Part shown: positions 35,270-44,432 of the stretch, piece by piece | How positions within the stretch are numbered: position 1 is the stretch's first letter | Layout: every line of letters starts with the position of its first letter | NCBI RefSeq assembly: GCF_001748365.1 | Contig: NZ_BDHH01000020.1 | Coordinates: 1 to 64,000, forward strand | Reading direction: 5' to 3' | Origin: Fusibacter sp. 3D3 | GTDB lineage: Bacteria; Bacillota; Clostridia; Peptostreptococcales; Acidaminobacteraceae | Length of the DNA stretch: 64,000 nucleotides | Notes under the pieces: generated by a model | The model's database searches: none | What the model was told of the DNA's origin: nothing | Seen by the model: only the letters and a program-made list of their open reading frames with translations | Made by a program: the position numbers and the translations under genes

Positions 35270-35815
35270 ATGGTCTATTTGTTTATGGGCATAATCATTG
35301 TATTCACGCTACTATGGATCGTTTCAACACAGAGAAAATTAGTCATAATGGATGAAAATATTAACAATTCATTGTCCCAAATTGGGGTTCACCTTTCTTC
35401 GCGCTGGGATGCATTGAATGCATTATTAGAGCTTACAAAAAAGTACGCAGAGTATGAATATGAAACGCTCACAGAAACCATCAAAGCACGTCGGGCAATT
35501 ACTAAAACGTCTTCCGCTGAAGACGTGGTGGGACAAGAAAATATGATTACAGAAGCACTTGGAAAAATTATGGCAGTTGCTGAAGACTATCCTGAGCTTA
35601 AAGCAGATCAAAGTTTTTTAAGAACGATGGATGCTGTCGATCAATACGAAAACATGGTGCGTACGAGTAGACTCATTTACAACGATAGTGTCACTAAGCT
35701 CAACAGGAGTATTCGTCTTTTTCCAACGCTTATTTTTTCAGGTGTTTTGGGCTTTCATAAGCGTGATTATCTTGAAGCGGATGAGTCAAAAACAAACATG
35801 CCAAGTATGAGGTAG
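35270..35815 (+). CDS. LemA-family membrane protein
   Basis: 181 residues with one N-terminal membrane segment (about 3-20) and a long helical bundle. Family signatures are NINNSLSQIGVHLSSRWDAL (partly conserved), Y-E-x-x-T-L near 63 and VRTSRLIYNDSVTKLNRSIRLFP near 138. LemA proteins are of unknown function but are often next to DUF2207 membrane proteins, as here. ATG 35270 follows ATGGAGG; the in-frame ATG at 35255 is part of that site. Second gene of the repeat-lipoprotein operon. Confidence 0.88.
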   Translation: MVYLFMGIIIVFTLLWIVSTQRKLVIMDENINNSLSQIGVHLSSRWDALNALLELTKKYAEYEYETLTETIKARRAITKTSSAEDVVGQENMITEALGKIMAVAEDYPELKADQSFLRTMDAVDQYENMVRTSRLIYNDSVTKLNRSIRLFPTLIFSGVLGFHKRDYLEADESKTNMPSMR

Positions 35816-35823
35816 GTGATCAA

Positions 35824-37554
35824 TTGAAAAAGAAATTACTTTTAGGGCTTATTGTTGCAATAATAGGTGTATTTGGGTTAGGTCTATACGCATTTGCAGC
35901 AAACAATGTATCTGATATAGCGATAGAAGTGACGCTTTACGAGGACGGATCTGCTGTCATTGTTCAAACCTGGAATTGTGATTTTGAAGAAGGAACGGAA
36001 GCTTATTTTCCCCTTGAAAATTTAAAGGGCATGACCCTATCCGATTTTTCTGTAATGGATGAGAATGGTTCATATACATATCTTGAACATTGGGATGTGA
36101 GTGCAAACTTTGATGAAAAAGCAAAAAAATGTGGCATAGTAGATACAGAGCAAGGCTATGAACTGTGTTGGGGCATTACTGAATATGGACAAAAGCGCTA
36201 TGCGATTCAATATAAACTGAGTGGATTAGTAGGCTCATATGAAGATTACGATGGGCTTAATTTCCAATTTATTGGAAGCAATATGGGAACACTTCCGACA
36301 GATGCCACTGTGAAAATCATGACGCATGATGGTACTGCTCTAAGTGCCGAAAATTGTGGCATTTGGGCGTTTGGATTTGATGGACAGATTGAATTCAAAG
36401 AAAATCAAGTTTTAGCATATACGGAAACGCCGCTTACAAAGGGTTCAGACAGTGTGATTATAATGATCCAGTTGAATAAAGGTGTACTCACTCCAATAAG
36501 AATGGAAAAGGGTACATTTGAAACCCTCAAAGGCAATGCGCTTGATAACAGTGATTATGATTTGGGGCCTGAAAATTCAAATGTGAGTTCGGATTCAGAA
36601 GCATATGATTTAGGTGAGATGGGATTTTTCGATAAAGTTCTGGAAGTGATCATTTTATCCATTCTTGTATTGATCCCCCTATCGCCTTTTCTATATTTAG
36701 CATTTTGGTTAATACGTACTTATAGGCGGAAATTGCCGTTAAAAAAGCTTTATGCGGCGACGACATATTATAGAGAACCTCCAATTGAAGGCAATATAGA
36801 AGCGGTAATGGCATTAGCAAGTCGCTTTGAACAGTCAGATGATGATGGAAACCTCATTGCCGCTATTTTTCTAAAATTAATTCATACAGGCAGTTTGGAA
36901 CCCCTAACAGAAAAGTCAATAGGTATTTTAGGGAGAGAAAAGCAATATATTTCTTTGAAGCTTGTTAGACCCCCGAATTTTGACAGTATTACAGCGCAAT
37001 TATTATATGGATTATTGATTTTAGCGAGTGGGCCTGACGGCGTTTTACAGGAAAAAGAATTAGAGCAATATTGTGCATCGCACTATACCAGTATGCTTGA
37101 TCTTGTTAAGCATGCAAAGGTAGAGGGCGAAAAAACCCTTTTGGAGATCAACTGTTATAATGATGAGCCCACCGAAGACTTAAATGAGCTCACGGAGAAT
37201 GGCAAAAGTTTACTCATGCAGATTATAGGTTTTAAAAAATATCTGTTGGATTTTTCTTTGATTTCCGAAAGAGGCATTAGTGAAAGTGAGATCTGGCAAG
37301 ATTATTTTGTGTTTGCGGCATTACTCGGTGTTGCAGATAAAGCAATGGAGCAATTTAAAGCGGTTTATCCAGCCGTGACACCTTATCAGCAAAATGCACA
37401 GTATTATTACCACTTAGCACACCGATATCAACGTGCATCGTATTATACGGCCAGAGCTACAAGTAATGCGCGTTCATCTGGACGTGGTGGTCGCAGTTCT
37501 TTTGGCGGTGGTGGCGGATTTTCAGGTGGTGGAAGAGGCGGCGGTACAAGATAA
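35824..37554 (+). CDS. DUF2207-family membrane protein
   Basis: 576 residues. Signal peptide/first membrane segment at 4-26, extracellular beta domain (about 27-250) with the family's PLENLKGMTLSDFSV-type strand, two close hydrophobic segments around 275-300, then a cytoplasmic helical region with the family-typical LPLKKLYAATTYYREPPIEG, and a low-complexity Gly/Ser/Arg tail ending GGGGGFSGGGRGGGTR, common in this family. Start is TTG 35824 after GTAGGTGATC; the next in-frame Met would remove the signal sequence. It lies 8 bp after lemA. Function unknown; the pair is probably an envelope complex. Confidence 0.88.
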   Translation: MKKKLLLGLIVAIIGVFGLGLYAFAANNVSDIAIEVTLYEDGSAVIVQTWNCDFEEGTEAYFPLENLKGMTLSDFSVMDENGSYTYLEHWDVSANFDEKAKKCGIVDTEQGYELCWGITEYGQKRYAIQYKLSGLVGSYEDYDGLNFQFIGSNMGTLPTDATVKIMTHDGTALSAENCGIWAFGFDGQIEFKENQVLAYTETPLTKGSDSVIIMIQLNKGVLTPIRMEKGTFETLKGNALDNSDYDLGPENSNVSSDSEAYDLGEMGFFDKVLEVIILSILVLIPLSPFLYLAFWLIRTYRRKLPLKKLYAATTYYREPPIEGNIEAVMALASRFEQSDDDGNLIAAIFLKLIHTGSLEPLTEKSIGILGREKQYISLKLVRPPNFDSITAQLLYGLLILASGPDGVLQEKELEQYCASHYTSMLDLVKHAKVEGEKTLLEINCYNDEPTEDLNELTENGKSLLMQIIGFKKYLLDFSLISERGISESEIWQDYFVFAALLGVADKAMEQFKAVYPAVTPYQQNAQYYYHLAHRYQRASYYTARATSNARSSGRGGRSSFGGGGGFSGGGRGGGTR

Positions 37555-37644
37555 CAATTCAAAAAAAGGTGAACGAATAGTAAGAATAGGCTTTTATTTG
37601 TGCTTTATATTTGTTAAATTAAATAGTGTAGAGTGTAGAAGATT

Positions 37645-37686
37645 AAAAGGAAGTGTTCAATGCTAAGGTATTGTGACTTCCTTTTT
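37645..37686 (+). terminator. Terminator of lipoprotein-LemA-DUF2207 operon
   Basis: AAAAGGAAGT pairs with ACTTCCTTTT, followed by TTTGG. Lies 90 bp after the DUF2207 stop. Confidence 0.7.
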
Positions 37687-37722
37687 GGATTGTTTACGAG
37701 ACATTAGAGGAGAAGACAAAGC

Positions 37723-39699
37723 ATGGAAGAAAATAGAATGCGGGCTATGGCTAGAGTCCAAGAGAAAAGGTTTCATTTCAAACAACTGACTGAATTGCCA
37801 ATCTATGAGGGCTCTACAGGTTATGGTTGCGTTGAACAGAGCTATGATATCATCAAGCGCAATGTGGATTTAAAAGACATCATATGCCATAATGAGGGGT
37901 TAGTTGTAAACGCCAATAAAGCACATGATTTTGCTTTGACGCATAGTGATGGCTATTTGCTCACTTTTGAAGCCTGTTATAATTTCGATCATAAAGGCCT
38001 TATTTTTAGAATTGATCTCGAGCCTGGATTATATGAAATTTCGATTCGATTTAAAGGATTAGATGTAAAACCACTTGTTGCGATCTCGGGGCTTGATCCG
38101 ATTCGGACGCGTCAGATCGGCTATTGGGATGATGCAAGGACAATGCCCAAGTATTTTGCGGATTGTTGGCAGGAGGATACGTGGCGGTATGGCTATATGA
38201 ATGCGAAAGATCATATTCACGTGGAAGTAGAACCTACTGACAAGGGTCAATCGTTTGTGATTGAAGAAATTATTGTTGAGCGATTGATCAAAAAGGTGGA
38301 GACCTCAAGTAAACCTCAATTATTTCTACTTGGAGATTCCACAGTAAAGAATTATATTTTCGAAGAACTGCCGATGAATGGGTGGGGGCAACATTTTCCA
38401 AAGTTTTTTGATCTATCCCAAGTGGATATCGTCAATTATTCTAATGGTGGGCGTTCTCTTAAGAGAATGTATGTGGAGGGCCGGTTTAACGATTTACTCG
38501 TTCAGAGTAACCCTGGAGACTATATTTTAATCCAATCAGGGCATAATGACGAAAAAGAAGAAGTAAAAGGACATGAAAATGAAGGGCATTCATCTCGCTT
38601 TGGACGCGGGGCAACTGAAGAAGCTTATGAACGCACACTTGAGACTGTTTTTATGCCGTTATGTAAACAGTGTGGATTGAATCCGATTTTCGTAACGCCG
38701 ATGACGCGACTTGATGGCAATTATAAAGCAGGTGATGAAGTGATGAATTCATTCAATCGCTTAAAATTTCCAGAGATTATGCGCAAAGTGGCAAAAAGAC
38801 ATCAGATACCACTTGTTGATCTCAACCGAGAAAGTATTGTCTACTTAAATGCGATTGGCGTATATGCGGCTAAAGCCATATCTATGTATCTAGAAGCAGG
38901 GGAATCGCCTGCAAAGATGAGTGCGGGTTCTTTTGCAAATGGAAATCCAAACAGCAGTCCAGATGGCACACATTTTAAAGAAGCACTCGCAAAGCAGTAC
39001 GCGCGCCTCGTTTTAAAGGAACTCTATAGATTAGCACCGTCAGCTGAAAGGGTGAAGGCACTCATATCTTGGGTTAAGCCAGAAGTCCATACCTTATTAG
39101 AAGCGGGCAGATCAGAAGCCGTCTACCCAGAAGTAGCACGAGATTGTGTAAGCGGGACTCATGCAAAATATAGAAATCAAATTGAAAAAATGGTTCAAAT
39201 GGGAGCCTTTGAACTGGATGAAAAAGGCTTTTTTAATCCAAATGAAGCGGTGAATGTTAAAGTTTGTCTTAGTGCCTTAAGCCAGTTGAGCAAACATTCA
39301 CTGGAGATCGACATAAAGGGGATTGAAACACATTATAATCAACCGATAGAAACGCTTTTAGTGACGCGCGAATTATTGGCCTACTTAATGAATGCGTTTT
39401 ATAATCAGAGCATAGCGTCACTTGCGCCCATTCCCTATTTTAGAGAGGGATATGCGCCGTTATTGGCTTTTAATGATGTTATAGATCAGGATAAAATCGA
39501 ACCGATCTTCTTGGATGCGGTGCAGTCCGTATGGCAACTTGGGCTTTTGCGTTCAGAGGTGGATGTCCATCGTGGGTTAGTTGCGCATGGCCGTTATTTT
39601 GAACCGAAACGCATAATCACGCGCGCATTATGTGCAAAGTATTTTTACTTCATGTGGGTGCTTATGCAAAAGGAACTCAAAGAGTGCCATGAGATCTAA
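37723..39699 (+). CDS. GDSL/SGNH esterase, rhamnogalacturonan acetylesterase-like
   Basis: 658 residues. An N-terminal beta domain (about 1-190) precedes an SGNH hydrolase domain: block I GDST with the catalytic Ser206, block II NGGRS near 245, block III QSGHND near 266, and block V DGTHF with Asp414 and His417. This set is typical of acetylesterases that deacetylate pectin side chains. After it (about 465-530) comes an SLH-like stretch (MVQMGAFELDEKGFFNPNEA). No signal peptide is seen at the ATG after AGAGGAGA, so the protein looks intracellular despite surface-type domains. Single gene; the IS element begins 13 bp after its stop. Confidence 0.78.
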   Translation: MEENRMRAMARVQEKRFHFKQLTELPIYEGSTGYGCVEQSYDIIKRNVDLKDIICHNEGLVVNANKAHDFALTHSDGYLLTFEACYNFDHKGLIFRIDLEPGLYEISIRFKGLDVKPLVAISGLDPIRTRQIGYWDDARTMPKYFADCWQEDTWRYGYMNAKDHIHVEVEPTDKGQSFVIEEIIVERLIKKVETSSKPQLFLLGDSTVKNYIFEELPMNGWGQHFPKFFDLSQVDIVNYSNGGRSLKRMYVEGRFNDLLVQSNPGDYILIQSGHNDEKEEVKGHENEGHSSRFGRGATEEAYERTLETVFMPLCKQCGLNPIFVTPMTRLDGNYKAGDEVMNSFNRLKFPEIMRKVAKRHQIPLVDLNRESIVYLNAIGVYAAKAISMYLEAGESPAKMSAGSFANGNPNSSPDGTHFKEALAKQYARLVLKELYRLAPSAERVKALISWVKPEVHTLLEAGRSEAVYPEVARDCVSGTHAKYRNQIEKMVQMGAFELDEKGFFNPNEAVNVKVCLSALSQLSKHSLEIDIKGIETHYNQPIETLLVTRELLAYLMNAFYNQSIASLAPIPYFREGYAPLLAFNDVIDQDKIEPIFLDAVQSVWQLGLLRSEVDVHRGLVAHGRYFEPKRIITRALCAKYFYFMWVLMQKELKECHEI

Positions 39700-39712
39700 T
39701 CGTGTGATCAGC

Positions 39713-41197
39713 CACGGCTATCGCATGAAAAAAATGTAGAGTATTTTAGGAAAAGTGAATGCGAAAATGCAGAAGGAATAAATGGTAATAATTACAAAAA
39801 GGAATTAAAGAAGTAATGTCGAATTCAATACTAGAGGAAAAAAACTCTGGAGGAGAATTCATATGGACAAAACAATGTTTAAAAGTGCATTTGAAAATGT
39901 AAGCGATTTTAGACAAGAGTGGAAAGTAAAACATAAGCTGATAGAAATAATCTTTACAACAGTGATTGCAACGATTGCAAATGCGAATACCTGGATAGAA
40001 GTAGAATCCTTTGTAGAGGCAAAAAAAGAATGGTTTAAAAAATATGTGGATTTAGAGAATGGCGTACCTTCTCATGATACGTATAAACGCGTATTTGAAA
40101 ATTTGGATAGTGATTCTTTTAATAGAGCCTTTATAAGCTGGACAAGCAAGCTATCGAATGAATCCGCTGGCAGAATAATCGCTGTAGATGGAAAAACATC
40201 AAGGGGATCACATACAGAAGATAGAAAGGCAATCCATCTGGTAAATGCGTGGGTAGAAGAAAATGATCTTTTGCTAGGACAATTGAAAACAGAAGAAAAG
40301 AGTAATGAAATTACAGCAATCCCCGAACTGTTGGATTTGCTATTTATAAAGGATAGCATAATCACAATAGACGCTATGGGTACACAAAAAAAGATAGTCG
40401 AAAAAATAATAGGAAAAGAAGCAGATTATGTACTCTCATTAAAAGGGAATCAAGGTAATTTTAATGAAGAAGTAAAAAGTTATTTTGAAGATGCAATTGA
40501 ATCCAATTTTAGAGATTACCCAGTAAGTAGAAAAACAACTCTAGAAAAAGGTCATGGAAGAATTGAAAAAAGAGAGTATTATCAGACAAACGATATAGAA
40601 TGGTATGTAGAAAAAGACAAATGGAAAAACTTATCAAGCATAGGTATGGTAAGGCGCACAGTGACCACAAAAGGAAAAGAAAGCGTAGAAGTGAGCTATT
40701 TCATATCCAGTTTAAAAACACCAGAAGAAGGACCATGTGAAGTGTTTGCAAAGGCCGTGAGATCACATTGGGGTGTAGAAAGTTGTCATTGGATACTTGA
40801 TGTTGTTTTTAGAGAAGATCATAGCCGAGTAAGAATGAATAACGGTGCTGCAAATCAATCCATGTTGAAGAAGATAGCCATGAATATTTTAAAACAAGAG
40901 ACCATCACGAAAAAGAAGACCAGTTTAAAGTTGAAGCGTTATAAAGCATCAATAGATGAGTCTTTTCTAACGAAAGTAGTATCTGAGCTGTAGAAAAAAG
41001 GCTGAGTTATACCATTCGTAGGGTAAGTCGGCTGTAGTGATACAAACGGTTTATTAGTTGTGCCCTCAAAACTGTAAAAAGGATTGAGCTCTGCATTAAA
41101 ACATAAGTCATGCCACATAATCCAATAGCGCAATGCTATTTTTTTAAGACTTTGAATAAAAGCCTTGATTATGGTAGATTTTCATGCGATAGCCGTG
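39713..41197 (+). mobile_element. ISAs1-family insertion sequence
   Basis: 1485 bp bounded by perfect 19-bp inverted repeats: CACGGCTATCGCATGAAAA at 39713-39731 and its reverse complement at 41179-41197. It holds one intact transposase gene. No target-site duplication is visible in the immediate flanks (expected 8-10 bp), so the site may have rearranged, or the repeats extend imperfectly. It sits between the GDSL gene stop and the HPr promoter and disrupts neither. Confidence 0.88.
39863..40993 (+). CDS. ISAs1-family DDE transposase
   Basis: 376 residues, full length for the family. N-terminal region with SHDTYKRVFENLD, then IIAVDGKTSRGS near 108 (first catalytic Asp), ITIDAMGTQKKI near 170 (second), VLSLKGNQGNF near 192, and the C-terminal VRSHWGVESCHWILDVVFREDHSR near 298 with the catalytic Glu. 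AACTCTGGAGGAG precedes the ATG. No stop or frameshift, so it is probably active. Confidence 0.93.
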   Translation: MDKTMFKSAFENVSDFRQEWKVKHKLIEIIFTTVIATIANANTWIEVESFVEAKKEWFKKYVDLENGVPSHDTYKRVFENLDSDSFNRAFISWTSKLSNESAGRIIAVDGKTSRGSHTEDRKAIHLVNAWVEENDLLLGQLKTEEKSNEITAIPELLDLLFIKDSIITIDAMGTQKKIVEKIIGKEADYVLSLKGNQGNFNEEVKSYFEDAIESNFRDYPVSRKTTLEKGHGRIEKREYYQTNDIEWYVEKDKWKNLSSIGMVRRTVTTKGKESVEVSYFISSLKTPEEGPCEVFAKAVRSHWGVESCHWILDVVFREDHSRVRMNNGAANQSMLKKIAMNILKQETITKKKTSLKLKRYKASIDESFLTKVVSEL

Positions 41198-41216
41198 TAT
41201 AACTTTGGAATATGAC

Positions 41217-41245
41217 TTGATCAAAGCAGTGATTAGGTCTATACT
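41217..41245 (+). promoter_or_regulatory. Sigma-A promoter of HPr gene
   Basis: TTGATC (41217-41222), 17 bp, TATACT (41240-41245). It starts 20 bp outside the IS right end, so the IS did not supply it. Confidence 0.6.
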
Positions 41246-41286
41246 ATAAAAAGCTTATGACGAAAAAGTATAGAAGGAGTTAAACA

Positions 41287-41541
41287 ATGGAAAAAAACCT
41301 GATTCTTACAGCAGAAGCTGGATTTCATGCAAGACCAGCATCCATTTTTGCAAAGAAAGCAATGGAATACAGCGGTGATGTGACAATTACCTTTGAGGGC
41401 AAAGAAATAAACGGCAAATCTGTTATGAGTATCCTTACACTGGGTGCAGTTTGTGATTCAGCAATTACAATAAAAGTAGTTGGTGAAGAGGAAGCTCTGA
41501 TGATGGATCAACTGGTTGAGATCGTGGAAACCATGAAATAA
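41287..41541 (+). CDS. HPr phosphocarrier protein
   Basis: Carries phosphate from enzyme I to PTS sugar permeases. 84 residues, with the active His14 in AGFHARPAS and the regulatory Ser45 in NGKSVMSIL (Ser46 in the usual numbering), the target of HPr kinase in Gram-positives, so it can act in catabolite repression with CcpA. Ribosome site AGAAGGAG. Not linked to ptsI or a permease. The name ptsH would apply if it is the only HPr; as GKSVMSIL departs slightly from the usual KSIMGVM, a Crh-like role remains possible. Confidence 0.9.
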   Translation: MEKNLILTAEAGFHARPASIFAKKAMEYSGDVTITFEGKEINGKSVMSILTLGAVCDSAITIKVVGEEEALMMDQLVEIVETMK

Positions 41542-41571
41542 CTCTTAAAATGCATAAAAATCAGTTAATAA

Positions 41572-41606
41572 AAGGCAGAGTCTGTTAAAGGGACTCTGTC
41601 TTTTTT
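41572..41606 (+). terminator. Terminator of HPr gene
   Basis: GGCAGAGTC pairs with GACTCTGTC around TGTTAAAGG, followed by TTTTTT. Confidence 0.85.
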
Positions 41607-41727
41607 GAGAATACAATAATTTATCGATCAATATGTTGGTGCTGGTAGTTTGTATTGGGTTGTATAAACAGTGTTGTGTAAAACACAAGTAATTGATATG
41701 ATGTTAGAGGAGCTTAGAGGAAATCAA

Positions 41728-41751
41728 ATGGCTCATAAGACATATATATAA
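41728..41751 (+). CDS. Possible 7-codon leader peptide
   Basis: TTAGAGGAAATCAA precedes ATG 41728, which opens MAHKTYI and a stop at 41751. A longer in-frame version would start at 41699. It ends 17 bp before the TetM-like gene. Tet(M) genes are known to carry a short leader peptide for attenuation, which makes this worth noting, but the coding evidence is only the ribosome site and position. Confidence 0.3.
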   Translation: MAHKTYI

Positions 41752-41768
41752 AGGATTTGAAATCTAAA

Positions 41769-44417
41769 ATGAAAAAATTAGTAGTGGGTATACTTGCACA
41801 TGTGGATGCAGGGAAGACAACTTTATCAGAGAGCATGCTTTTTTTAAGTGGTAAAATACGTCAAATGGGACGTGTTGATAATAAAGATGCGTATCTAGAT
41901 ACTTATGAACTTGAAAAAGCTAGGGGCATCACAATCTTTTCCAAACAGGCTATTTTTAATATAGAAGATACAGAAATCACTTTGCTGGATACACCAGGAC
42001 ATGTGGATTTTTCTGCTGAAATGGAGAGAACTTTGCAAGTGCTTGATTACGCTATTTTGGTGATCAGCGGGGCAGATGGTGTGCAAGGACACACAAAGAC
42101 TTTGTGGAGATTGCTGGAAATCTATAAGATTCCAACGTTTATATTCGTCAATAAGATGGATCAAAAGGGAACCGATAAAAATGCACTTATCCATGAGATC
42201 AAGAGGACCTTGGGAGAGGGGTGTATAGAGTTCAGTGAAGTGAAGACAGAGTCGTTTTTTGAGGCACTTGCGCTATGTGAGGAGTCCTTAATGGAAGTGT
42301 ATCTTGAAAAAGGAACGGTAAGTGATAAACATATCTGTGAAGGGATTCAAAACCGAAGTCTATTTCCTGTTTTTTTGGGTTCGGCATTAAAACTTGAAGG
42401 TGTGGCATTTTTCATGAAGGGTATTAAAGCGTATGTAAAATTGCCTATTTACGCAGATCCGTTTGGCGCAAAAATCTATAAGATCTCAAGAGATGAACAA
42501 GGCAATCGGTTAACACATATGAAGATAACAGGCGGCACACTCAAGGTAAAAGATGCTATAAAAAGTGAGGATTGGGAAGAGAAGGTCAACCAGATTCGCA
42601 TTTATTCAGGACAAAAATACGAAGTGGTAACTGCGCTTAAAGCAGGTGCTATTTGTGCGGTCACAGGTCTTAGCCAGACTAAACCTGGAGCCGGTATTGG
42701 GATAGAAGGCGCGTCAAGTGAGCCTATTTTGGAACCTGTTTTATCCTATAAAATGGTATTACCGGATGGTATAGACGCGCGCATGATGCTTCCAAACCTC
42801 AAAGTGCTTGAAGAAGAAGCGCCAGAACTTCATTTCGTATGGGAAGAAGAACTGAAAGAAATCAAAGTTCAAATCATGGGAGAAGTTCAACTGGAGATAT
42901 TACAATCGCTCATCATGGACCGGTTTAATGTGTGGGTGACTTTTGGAGAAGGTCGGATTGTCTATAAGGAAAAAATAGTCCATGTGGTTGAAGGTGTTGG
43001 TCACTTTGAACCCTTGAGACATTATGCAGAAGTCCATCTTTTGCTTGAACCCAGTGCAAAGGGGAGCGGGCTTCAATTCACATCGATTTGTAATGAAGAA
43101 ATTTTAGAAAAAAACTGGCAAAGGTTAGTATTATCACACCTTCGAGAGAAAGCACATAGAGGCGTTCTCACAGGCTCAATGATTACGGATATGAAGATTA
43201 CCTTGGTCTCTGGCCGTGCGCATAATAAGCATACTGAAGGTGGGGATTTTAGAGAGGCTACTTATCGTGCTGTAAGGCAGGGCCTAATGGAAGCTGAATC
43301 TATTTTACTGGAACCCTACTATGCATTCCAATTAGAACTGCCTGAAAATCTAGTGGGCAGAGCCATGACCGATGTGGAGAACATGCACGGCACTTGTGAA
43401 ATTGCACAGACTGATGGTGAAATTGCCGTGATCAAAGGGCGAGCACCTGTTGCGACGATGCGCAATTATCAAAAGGAAGTGATTGCTTATGCCAAAGGAC
43501 GCGGGCAATTATTCTTGACCTTAGAAGGATACGATACCTGTCATAATGCAGAAGCTATTATAGAGCAGATGGCTTATGAACCTGAAAGAGATTTTGAGAA
43601 TCCCACAGGGTCTGTTTTCTGTACACATGGGTCTGGATTTACGGTGCCTTGGGATGATGTTAAAAATTATATGCATGTGGCAGCGCATCTTAAACCTTCT
43701 AAACCTGAAATTAAAGAGGTCTTAGAAGTATTGACGTTGCCGAGTGAAACCGAATGGTTGAGTTTAGCAGAGATCAATCAGATTATCAACAGTACTTATA
43801 ATGCGAATCAAGGCAGAAAATCGGTTTGGAAAAAGCACACCAAGAGTCGCGAAACCTTTTATGAATCCACTGTGCGGCCAACGATCAGAAAGCCAAAAGA
43901 AACCTCAGAAGAATATTTGCTCGTGGATGGGTACAATATTTTATTCGCATGGCCTGATTTAAAGGCACTCGCAAATGAAAATATGGATGCGGCTAGGTTG
44001 AAATTATTGGATATCTTGAGTAATTATCAAGGGATACGCAAGTGTCATATCATCGCCGTATTTGATGCTTACCGTGTTGAAGGGCGCCAAGAGTCCATCG
44101 AAGCTTATCATAACATCCATGTGGTTTTCACAGGAGAGGCGCAAACCGCAGATCATTATATTGAAAAATTCGCACATACCAATCAGCATAAATATCATAT
44201 CACTGTGGCCACTTCAGATGGACTTCAGCAAGTGATCATAAGAGGTGCTGGATGTGCCTTGTTATCGGCAAGGGAGCTCATGGCAGAAATAAAAATACAA
44301 AATGAACGCTTACAGCAAGAATTTCTTGCTCCAAATGATAGAGAGCGTACGGCATTAGAAGACACACTATCATTGGAAGAAAAAGAAAAAATTAAGGCAT
44401 TAATGGACACTATTTAA
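41769..44417 (+). CDS. TetM/EF-G-like translational GTPase fused to NYN (YacP/Rae1-like) domain
   Basis: 882 residues. The N-terminal part (about 1-650) is an EF-G-type factor of the TetM group: G1 AHVDAGKTT at 10, RGIT (switch I), DTPGHVDF, NKMD, then EF-G domains II-V. After a linker with charged residues, residues ~715-860 form an NYN/PIN-like nuclease of the YacP family (LLVDGYNILFAWPDL, then AVFDAY, TADHYIEK and VATSDG, with the acidic residues of the fold). Free YacP (Rae1) cleaves mRNA in the ribosomal A site. A helical tail follows. ATG 41769 is chosen since TTG 41757 lies on the ribosome site; spacing is long (13 bp). Probably a housekeeping or stress factor rather than tetracycline resistance. 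Confidence 0.88.
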   Translation: MKKLVVGILAHVDAGKTTLSESMLFLSGKIRQMGRVDNKDAYLDTYELEKARGITIFSKQAIFNIEDTEITLLDTPGHVDFSAEMERTLQVLDYAILVISGADGVQGHTKTLWRLLEIYKIPTFIFVNKMDQKGTDKNALIHEIKRTLGEGCIEFSEVKTESFFEALALCEESLMEVYLEKGTVSDKHICEGIQNRSLFPVFLGSALKLEGVAFFMKGIKAYVKLPIYADPFGAKIYKISRDEQGNRLTHMKITGGTLKVKDAIKSEDWEEKVNQIRIYSGQKYEVVTALKAGAICAVTGLSQTKPGAGIGIEGASSEPILEPVLSYKMVLPDGIDARMMLPNLKVLEEEAPELHFVWEEELKEIKVQIMGEVQLEILQSLIMDRFNVWVTFGEGRIVYKEKIVHVVEGVGHFEPLRHYAEVHLLLEPSAKGSGLQFTSICNEEILEKNWQRLVLSHLREKAHRGVLTGSMITDMKITLVSGRAHNKHTEGGDFREATYRAVRQGLMEAESILLEPYYAFQLELPENLVGRAMTDVENMHGTCEIAQTDGEIAVIKGRAPVATMRNYQKEVIAYAKGRGQLFLTLEGYDTCHNAEAIIEQMAYEPERDFENPTGSVFCTHGSGFTVPWDDVKNYMHVAAHLKPSKPEIKEVLEVLTLPSETEWLSLAEINQIINSTYNANQGRKSVWKKHTKSRETFYESTVRPTIRKPKETSEEYLLVDGYNILFAWPDLKALANENMDAARLKLLDILSNYQGIRKCHIIAVFDAYRVEGRQESIEAYHNIHVVFTGEAQTADHYIEKFAHTNQHKYHITVATSDGLQQVIIRGAGCALLSARELMAEIKIQNERLQQEFLAPNDRERTALEDTLSLEEKEKIKALMDTI

Positions 44418-44432
44418 AGGCATAATCGAGCA

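Noticed and set aside
37433..37666. 77-codon ORF overlapping the end of the DUF2207 gene
   Set aside because: It is the +1 frame of the Gly-rich tail; codon pattern follows the main gene.
41769..44417. Tetracycline-resistance gene
   Set aside because: It is TetM-like in fold but divergent, with a fused nuclease domain and no mobile context of its own; resistance cannot be inferred.
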